From the NCBI GenBank assembly GCA_050433985.1, contig JBNPWE010000002.1:1-64000 (forward strand): a stretch of DNA of 64,000 nucleotides. Reading direction: 5' to 3'. Every line of letters begins with the position of its first letter. Positions within the stretch are counted from its first letter, which is position 1. A model generated the notes under the pieces. It searched no databases. It was not told the DNA's origin and saw nothing but the letters and a program-made list of their open reading frames with translations. This DNA is from JACIYW01 sp014359745. Its GTDB lineage: Bacteria > Pseudomonadota > Alphaproteobacteria > Rhodobacterales > Rhodobacteraceae. Made by a program: the position numbers and the translations under genes. Below, piece after piece: positions 59,183 through 64,000 of the stretch.

Positions 59183-59239
59183 GGCGTTCCTTTCGTCCCC
59201 CGTCATCTAGCGCGCAAGCGGGCGATTGCGAAAGGGGTT

Positions 59240-59305
59240 TTTCGGGTTTTCGGGCGGGGCGCGCATGGCGGGCGGCGGATTTGAGTATTTGGATCGAGAG
59301 GATGA
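59240..59305 (+). repeat. Dispersed intergenic repeat, copy F
   Basis: Core GAGTATTTGGATCGAGAGGA at 59283-59302, preceded by GCGCGCATGGCGGGCGGCGG, shared with copy E. It lies in the spacer between the SDR gene and the small membrane protein gene and ends at the SDR stop. Confidence 0.7.
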
Positions 59306-60160
59306 TCAGCCTTTTTGCAGAAGCCGGTCGAGCAGCGCGGTGGGAAGCAGGCGGCGGGCGGCGCCGACGATATGGGTGGGGGTTGTGACGTAATAGCGCG
59401 GGCGTGGGCGGCGGTCTTCGAGGGCGCGGATCAGCTTTGCGGTGACGGCGGCGGCGGGCAATTCGAACCCGTCTTTGGTTTTCGTGGTCTTGTAGAGCCG
59501 TTTGAGAAGCGAGTCGCGGTATTGATCGGCGCGGGGCGAGGCCTGCCAGTTTATCCAGCGTTCGAAATGCGGGATCGAATTGGCGCGGATCTTCGAGGTG
59601 ATCGGCCCCGGTTCGATCAGGATCACCTTGATCTTTGTGTCGCGCATTTCCAGCCGCAGCACGTCCGTCAGCCCCTCAAGCGCGAATTTGGTGGCCACAT
59701 AGGCGCCGCGCCAGCGGATGCCGGCCAGCCCCAGCACCGAAGAGCAGTTCACGATGCGCCCATGGCCCTGCGCGCGCATCACCGGGATCACCCGGCAGGT
59801 CAGGTCGTGGGTGCCGAAGAGGTTGGTTTCGAATATCGCGCGCAGCCCGTCGCGCGGCAGATCCTCTACCGCGCCGGGCAGGGCGAAGGCGGCGTTGTTA
59901 TAGAGCGCATCAAGCGTGCCGCCGGTGGCCGCCAGCACCTCGGCCAGGGCCGCCTCGATCGAGGCGGGATCATCAAGGTCGAGGTGCAGGCTTTCCAGCC
60001 CCTCGGCCTTGAGCCGGGCGCAATCGGCGGGCTTGCGGCAGGCGGCGAAGACGCGCCAGCCGCGCGCGGCCAGCCCATGCGCTGCGTCATGCCCGATCCC
60101 CGAGGAACAGCCGGTGACAAGGATGCTGCGGGGCCGCGCGGGCCGGTGTTCAGGGGGCAT
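59306..60160 (-). CDS. Short-chain dehydrogenase/reductase
   Basis: A 284-aa classical SDR. The cofactor loop is VTGCSSGIGHDAA near 15-27, NNAAF is the NAG-like motif, and the catalytic Ser/Tyr/Lys set lies in IVNCSSVLGLAG and YVATKFALEG. Arg in ACRKPADC suggests NADP. The C-terminal extension (FELPAAAVTAKLIRALEDRR) is typical of the group with 17-beta-HSD-like or retinol-type SDRs. Substrate unknown. It overlaps the upstream hypothetical gene by 11 nt. Confidence 0.88.
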   Translation of the reverse strand: MPPEHRPARPRSILVTGCSSGIGHDAAHGLAARGWRVFAACRKPADCARLKAEGLESLHLDLDDPASIEAALAEVLAATGGTLDALYNNAAFALPGAVEDLPRDGLRAIFETNLFGTHDLTCRVIPVMRAQGHGRIVNCSSVLGLAGIRWRGAYVATKFALEGLTDVLRLEMRDTKIKVILIEPGPITSKIRANSIPHFERWINWQASPRADQYRDSLLKRLYKTTKTKDGFELPAAAVTAKLIRALEDRRPRPRYYVTTPTHIVGAARRLLPTALLDRLLQKG

Positions 60161-60638
60161 TCTTCCTCTGCATCGTTTTCCAGCCCTTCCACATGGTCAC
60201 CAGAGCCCGCAGGAACTGGATCGTGACCACGAAGGGATCGTCGCCGGCACCGGCGGGCGGCTTTTCCTTGTTGACCTTCTCTATCTCCTTGATCAGATCG
60301 CGGGCCGCCTTGTCCAGTGCCGCGATCCTGGTTTCGACCGATTTCAGGTCGCGCTCTACCTCCTTGCGCAGGGCCTTGCGTTCGGGGCCGGGCAGTTTCT
60401 GGGTGGTGCTGCGGATCGCCGTCCATAGCCGGTCGTGCCGGTCCGCGGCGGTGTGGGCGGTCTTGAGCGCGCCAAGCCCGATGCGGTTGGCGCCGCCGGT
60501 GTGCAGCGCCGGGTTGCGGGCCATGCCCCGGATCATCTTGCAATGCGCCACCGCACCGTCGAGTTCGTGCATCAGCGCCTTGACCTGCTTGCGGATATTC
60601 CTTGCCATGTGGCGTGCGCCGTCGTCACGTCCTGCCAT
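60150..60638 (-). CDS. Hypothetical coiled-coil protein
   Basis: A 162-aa protein, almost entirely helical and charged. The middle (LRKEVERDLKSVETRIAALD, then KAARDLIKEIEKVNKEK) looks like a coiled coil. The C-terminal part is more hydrophobic (FVVTIQFLRALVTMWKGWKT). No family is recognised. GGAGGG lies 6 nt before the ATG at 60638. It runs into the SDR gene with an 11-nt overlap, so they are likely co-expressed. Divergent from parC. Confidence 0.65.
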   Translation of the reverse strand: MAGRDDGARHMARNIRKQVKALMHELDGAVAHCKMIRGMARNPALHTGGANRIGLGALKTAHTAADRHDRLWTAIRSTTQKLPGPERKALRKEVERDLKSVETRIAALDKAARDLIKEIEKVNKEKPPAGAGDDPFVVTIQFLRALVTMWKGWKTMQRKNAP

Positions 60639-60743
60639 CTCAATCCCTCCGTCGGAAAATCATCAATCTTTGGGTATCACGCTAGCACAGGGTTCGTGCG
60701 AAGTCATCTGGACCGGCCCGGCGCGATGGCGTAACACCCCCCC

Positions 60744-62999
60744 ATGAACGACGAGACCGTCCCCCCTTCCGATCCGTCTTCGGACCCGTCCGACGGCACC
60801 GTCCTGGCCGAGCCGCTCGCGCGCGCATTGGGCAGCCGTTACCTGCAATATGCGCTGTCCACCATCATGCACCGGGCGTTGCCGGATGCGCGCGACGGGC
60901 TGAAACCGGTGCACCGGCGCATCCTTTATGCGATGCGCGAACTCAGGCTGGCCTCGAACGGGGGGTTTCGCAAATCTGCCAAGATTTCGGGCGATGTGAT
61001 GGGGAATTATCACCCCCATGGCGATGCGGCGATCTATGACGCGATGGCGCGGCTGGCGCAGGATTTCAACGTGCGCTATCCGCTCGTGGACGGGCAGGGC
61101 AATTTCGGCAATATCGACGGCGACAACCCCGCCGCCGCCCGCTACACGGAGGCCCGGCTGACCGCCGCCGCCGAGGCGCTGATGGAGGGGCTGGCCGAGG
61201 ATGCGGTGGATTTCCGCCCCAATTATGACGGTACGCTGGAAGAGCCCGTTGTCTTGCCAGCCGCCTTTCCCAACCTTTTGGCCAACGGATCGAACGGTAT
61301 CGCGGTGGGCATGGCCACCAGCATTCCGCCGCATAACATTGATGAGCTGATCGGCGCCTGCCTGCACCTGATCAAGGCCCCCGACGCGCGGGACGAGACG
61401 CTGCTGGGCTATATTCCGGGGCCGGATTTTCCCACGGGCGGGGTGATCGTCGAAAGCCGCGAGAATATCCTTGAGGCCTATCGCACCGGGCGCGGCGGGT
61501 TTCGGCTGCGCGCGGCCTGGGCGGTGGAGGATCTGGGGCGCGGTGTCTGGCAGATCGTCGTCACCGAGATCCCCTATCAGGTGCAGAAATCCAAGCTGAT
61601 CGAACGGATCGCCGAGCTGATCCAGATGCGCAAGATCCCGATCCTGGCCGATGTACGCGATGAAAGCGCCGAGGATGTGCGCATCGTGCTGGAACCCCGG
61701 TCGCGCAGCGTCGATCCCGAGGTTCTGATGGGGATGCTGTTTCGCAATTCCGATCTGGAGGTGCGGATTTCTCTGAATATGAACGTGCTGATCGACGGGC
61801 GCACGCCCAAGGTCTGCGGGTTGCGCGAGGTGCTGCGCGCGTTTCTGGACCACCGGCGCGAGGTGCTGGTGCGCCGCGCGCGCCACCGGCTGGCGAAGAT
61901 CGATCACCGGCTTGAGGTGCTGGAAGGCTATATCATCGCCTTTCTCAATCTCGATCGGGTGATCGAGATCATCCGCACCGGGGATGAACCCAAACCGGTG
62001 ATGATGGCCGAATTCGAACTTTCGGATGTGCAGGCCGAGGCGATCCTTAACATGCGCCTGCGCAGCTTGCGCAAGTTGGAAGAGATGGAGTTGAAGCGCG
62101 AGCATGAGGCGCTGTTGATCGAGCGGGCCGATCTGGAGGATCTGCTGGCCGATGAGGGCCTGCAATGGGGCCGCATCGCCGATCAGTTGCGCGCGACGCG
62201 CAAGGCCTTTGGCAAGGAGGCGCCGGGCGGCGCGCGGCGCTCGCGCCTGGCCGAGGCGGGGGTGATCGAGGATGTGCCGATCGAGGCGATGATCGAGCGC
62301 GAGCCGATCACCGTCGTCTGTTCGAAAATGGGCTGGATCCGGGCGATGAAGGGCCATGTGGCCGCCGATACCGCGCTGAAATTCAAGGATGGCGACGAGG
62401 GGCGGTTCGTGGTTCATGCGGAAACAACCGACAAGATCGTGATCTTCGGATCGAACGGGCGGTTCTATACGTTGTTGGGCGCGAACCTGCCCGGCGGCCG
62501 CGGGATGGGAGAGCCGGTGCGGCTGATGGTCGATCTGCCCAATGAGGCGGATATCGTCGATCTGTTCGTGCACCGGCCCGCGGTGCGGCTGCTGGTGGCG
62601 TCAAGCGCCGGGGACGGGTTCGTGGTGCCGGGCGACGAGGTTCTGGCGCAAACACGGGCGGGCAAGCAGGTGCTGAACGTGCGTGCGCCGGTGCGGGCGC
62701 AGGCGTGCCGGGTGGTGGCAGGCGATCATGTGGCGGTGGTGGGCGATAATCGCAAATTGCTGGTTTTTGCGCTGGAGGAACTGCCCGAGATGGCGCGCGG
62801 CAAGGGCGTGCGGTTGCAGAAATACAAGGACGGCGGGATGTCGGATGTGATGACATTCGCGATCGGCGACGGGTTGTCGTGGAAAGACCCGGCGGGGCGC
62901 AGGCGTACCGAGGCGGATCTGGGCGAATGGCTGGCGCGGCGGGCGACGGCGGGGCGGATGGCCCCGCGCGGATTTCCGCGCGACAACCGGTTTACCTGA
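60744..62999 (+). CDS. parC: DNA topoisomerase IV subunit A
   Basis: A 751-aa ParC, which decatenates chromosomes with ParE. The N-terminal breakage-reunion domain has ALPDARDGLKPVHRRILYAM, NYHPHGDAAIYDAMARLAQ and the active Tyr134 in AARYTEARL. At the positions equivalent to E. coli ParC Ser80 and Glu84 it has Ala95 and Asp99. The C-terminal beta-pinwheel begins near residue 510 (PITVVCSKMGWIRAMKGH). Length is normal. Presence of the long C-terminal part but no GyrA-box sequence supports ParC over GyrA. Confidence 0.95.
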   Translation: MNDETVPPSDPSSDPSDGTVLAEPLARALGSRYLQYALSTIMHRALPDARDGLKPVHRRILYAMRELRLASNGGFRKSAKISGDVMGNYHPHGDAAIYDAMARLAQDFNVRYPLVDGQGNFGNIDGDNPAAARYTEARLTAAAEALMEGLAEDAVDFRPNYDGTLEEPVVLPAAFPNLLANGSNGIAVGMATSIPPHNIDELIGACLHLIKAPDARDETLLGYIPGPDFPTGGVIVESRENILEAYRTGRGGFRLRAAWAVEDLGRGVWQIVVTEIPYQVQKSKLIERIAELIQMRKIPILADVRDESAEDVRIVLEPRSRSVDPEVLMGMLFRNSDLEVRISLNMNVLIDGRTPKVCGLREVLRAFLDHRREVLVRRARHRLAKIDHRLEVLEGYIIAFLNLDRVIEIIRTGDEPKPVMMAEFELSDVQAEAILNMRLRSLRKLEEMELKREHEALLIERADLEDLLADEGLQWGRIADQLRATRKAFGKEAPGGARRSRLAEAGVIEDVPIEAMIEREPITVVCSKMGWIRAMKGHVAADTALKFKDGDEGRFVVHAETTDKIVIFGSNGRFYTLLGANLPGGRGMGEPVRLMVDLPNEADIVDLFVHRPAVRLLVASSAGDGFVVPGDEVLAQTRAGKQVLNVRAPVRAQACRVVAGDHVAVVGDNRKLLVFALEELPEMARGKGVRLQKYKDGGMSDVMTFAIGDGLSWKDPAGRRRTEADLGEWLARRATAGRMAPRGFPRDNRFT

Positions 63000-63020
63000 G
63001 CGGGGCGCCTGTGACGGGCG

Positions 63021-63043
63021 CCGGGGGGCTGTCTGCCCCCCGG
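63021..63043 (+). terminator. Hairpin after parC
   Basis: CCGGGGGGC at 63021-63029 pairs perfectly with GCCCCCCGG at 63035-63043 around TGTCT, 21 nt after the parC stop. A TATTTTTG run lies 14 nt further on inside repeat copy G. Probably ends parC transcription. Confidence 0.5.
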
Positions 63044-63052
63044 ACCCCCCGA

Positions 63053-63085
63053 GAGTATTTTTGCCAAGATGAAGGGAAAGGCGCG
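63053..63085 (+). repeat. Dispersed intergenic repeat, copy G
   Basis: The cleanest core in the window, GAGTATTTTTGCCAAGATGA at 63053-63072, directly after a GC-rich hairpin. It borders the truncated end of the cytochrome P450 relic. Confidence 0.8.
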
Positions 63086-63103
63086 TCAGGCCGCGGCTAC
63101 GTT

Positions 63104-63270
63104 CAGCCAGACCCCGCCTCTTGTTGCGCCATGGATGCCCCGATGCAGATACGCGGGCCTTCGCAGAAGGGTGGGCAGGCGAAGCGGTCGATGGCGCGGG
63201 GATCGTTGAAACGGTCGGGGTTGAAGGCATCCGGGGTTGTCCCACAGCAGGTGGTGGCGGTGCGGCGCTT
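63104..63270 (-). pseudogene. Cytochrome P450 C-terminal relic
   Basis: On the minus strand one frame gives PHRHHLLWDNP (complement of about 63234-63265), and after a one-base shift another gives PDAFNPDRFNDPRAIDRFA then PPFCEGPRICIGASMAQQEA. This is the meander and heme-binding region of a P450, with the axial Cys in GPRICIG. The consensus would be LPFGEGPRICIGASFALQEA. The N-terminal 300 or more residues are missing, there is a frameshift, and the frame stops soon after the heme loop. It is a dead fragment next to repeat copy G. Confidence 0.75.
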
Positions 63271-63351
63271 CATCTTGCGCATGGTTTTGGCGGCAAACAT
63301 CCGTGCGGGGTGCGGCAAAACCCGGTTGCGGCATCAAGGGTGTAGACAAGG

Positions 63352-63381
63352 CTTGATTTTTTGTCGGCTGGCCGATAACTC
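63352..63381 (+). promoter_or_regulatory. Possible tuf promoter
   Basis: TTGATT at 63352-63357 and TAACTC at 63376-63381 are separated by 18 bp, about 60 bp before the tuf ATG. A TTGACA at 63391-63396 is an alternative -35 without a good -10 partner. Weak evidence. Confidence 0.25.
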
Positions 63382-63440
63382 CGCCCGCAATTGACAACCG
63401 GGGTGTGGAACGCCCCCTTCAGTACGGGACGCCAGGAGCC

Positions 63441-64000
<560 letters not shown>

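Noticed and set aside
60663..62573. 636-codon minus-strand frame under parC
   Set aside because: Antisense of the complete ParC catalytic region.

Overview
The window looks like the chromosome of an alphaproteobacterium of the order Rhodobacterales (Roseobacter/Paracoccus-like). The evidence is GC-rich coding, the chvI-chvG-hprK-rapZ-PTS block, the DUF1013 regulator TrcR, a methylsuccinyl-CoA dehydrogenase of the ethylmalonyl-CoA pathway, a complete nosRZDFYLX cluster, and a dispersed intergenic repeat (core GAGTATTT...AAGATGAAG) of the kind I recall from this group. Species cannot be named from sequence reading alone.

Layout. 0-2 kb is an accessory scrap: a hypothetical membrane protein, two phage-like minus-strand genes (one cut off) and the 3' part of an IS transposase. 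2-8.5 kb is an eroded ectoine/hydroxyectoine catabolic cluster: relics of an Ehu-type ABC transporter, intact eutB and eutC, a probable eutD stub, then asnC, ssd and an aminotransferase. 8.5-15 kb is housekeeping (pdxJ, DUF2062, rsh, rpoZ, folK, NYN nuclease, ispH). 15-21 kb holds a lipoprotein, moaA, a LysR regulator divergent from glutaryl-CoA dehydrogenase, a 12-codon stub of the CoA-transferase that should follow it, queG and a GST. 21-29.3 kb has a branched-chain/urea-type ABC transporter divergent from an M24 hydrolase that resembles ectoine hydrolase (DoeA/EutD) and an ArgE-like deacetylase. 29.2-41 kb is a nitrous oxide reductase island (nsrR, FNR box, nosRZDFYLX, folate cyclo-ligase, nnrS). 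41-50 kb mixes RNase T2, trcR, nudC, a cpdB-like nucleotidase, the SRP RNA gene, recO, a META-domain protein and mcd. 50-56.5 kb has a TSUP permease, ChvI/ChvG, HPr kinase, RapZ, EIIA-Man, HPr and an acyltransferase. 56.5-64 kb has hbd, a DUF6473-like protein, a PduO-type adenosyltransferase, a small membrane protein, an SDR, parC, a cytochrome P450 relic and the start of tuf.

How it fits together. EutB and EutC with the aldehyde dehydrogenase and aminotransferase would carry hydroxyectoine and diaminobutyrate carbon toward central metabolism. The ring-opening hydrolase and deacetylase normally between eutC and asnC are missing there, and a candidate hydrolase-deacetylase pair sits 22 kb away beside its own transporter. 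The nos genes give the last step of denitrification, with NsrR and an FNR-type box as likely control. Mcd, Hbd and the B12 adenosyltransferase fit C2/C4 acyl-CoA metabolism. ChvGI and the incomplete PTS (no EI seen here) are regulatory.

Most unusual signals: several gene-loss scars (transporter and eutD relics, CoA-transferase stub, pirin and P450 fragments), a dispersed repeat with at least seven copies that directly borders two of those scars, and an aldehyde dehydrogenase with His in place of a near-invariant Lys. I found no CRISPR array, no tRNA or rRNA gene, and no clearly new defence system.
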